Shown: positions 63,972 to 64,000 of the stretch, in pieces
Numbering within the stretch: the first letter of the stretch is position 1
Layout: the number at the start of each line of letters is the position of its first letter
Assembly: GCF_001263205.1 (NCBI RefSeq)
Contig: NZ_CP012333.1
Location: forward strand, 4,255,001-4,319,000
Direction: 5' to 3'
Length of the DNA: 64,000 nucleotides
Source of the DNA: Labilithrix luteola
GTDB taxonomy: Bacteria > Myxococcota_A > Polyangia > Polyangiales > Polyangiaceae
Made by a program: the position numbers and the translations under genes
Notes under the pieces: generated by a model
Database searches by the model: none
The model's input: the letters and a program-made list of their open reading frames with translations, nothing else
What the model was told of the DNA's origin: nothing

Positions 63972-64000
63972 TCGCGTTGTGGCTACCTACGGACGTCTTG

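Overview
The window comes from a large, high-GC myxobacterial-type genome (Myxococcota, most like the Polyangia/Labilithrix group). Supporting signs are an FHA plus sigma-54 activator fusion, many lipoproteins, a Cys-rich secreted protein with a MYXO-CTERM-like tail and a MopE-type motif, an alternative complex III plus caa3 oxidase operon, paired regulator/enzyme genes, and strong third-position GC that fills the antisense strands with spurious ORFs. No rRNA, tRNA, CRISPR array, transposase or phage gene was seen.

Layout. 1-5.4 kb: truncated sigma-54 activator, PadR/MFS efflux pair, SDR, SUKH-like and DUF302 genes. 5.5-13 kb: secreted and lipid-anchored proteins (MYXO-CTERM/MopE protein, kelch/Ig lipoprotein and its short paralogue, cyclophilin lipoprotein, vWA lipoprotein with a Cys-rich partner). 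13-22 kb: small metabolic modules, mostly divergent regulator/enzyme pairs (AraC with a Gfo/Idh/MocA oxidoreductase, LysR with an MBL hydrolase, LysR with an MDR dehydrogenase), a protein ending in 92 consecutive acidic residues, and an SDR gene behind three stacked DNA dyads. 22-23.6 kb: cardiolipin synthase.

23.6-34.8 kb (minus strand): eleven genes with no intergenic base, actABCDEF, one small membrane protein, then ctaCDEF. They encode a quinol:cytochrome c oxidoreductase (alternative complex III) and its caa3-type terminal oxidase. A DUF4920 lipoprotein lies upstream of actA.

35.7-46.5 kb: a glucan-use region with a six-hairpin glycosidase lipoprotein, two GH13 alpha-amylase lipoproteins and a LamB-like porin. 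The glycosidase and the porin-amylase operon carry the same 20-bp palindrome about 45 bp upstream of their start codons, so they probably share a regulator that is not in the window. An SDR and a CBS/universal-stress pair with a good sigma-54 promoter match are embedded here.

46.5-64 kb: mostly core functions (type II NADH dehydrogenase, TtcA, a histidine kinase without a membrane part, ThiD, a frameshifted MBL lipoprotein with a divergent LysR, SppA, nickel/cobalt transporter, a degenerate Nudix protein coupled to a zinc-ribbon/FHA protein, RNase J coupled to a CHAD protein, ArsA-like ATPase, WYL regulator/GST pair, NrtR-like Nudix protein). The window ends in an intergenic element that can fold into two hairpins followed by a perfect three-way junction.
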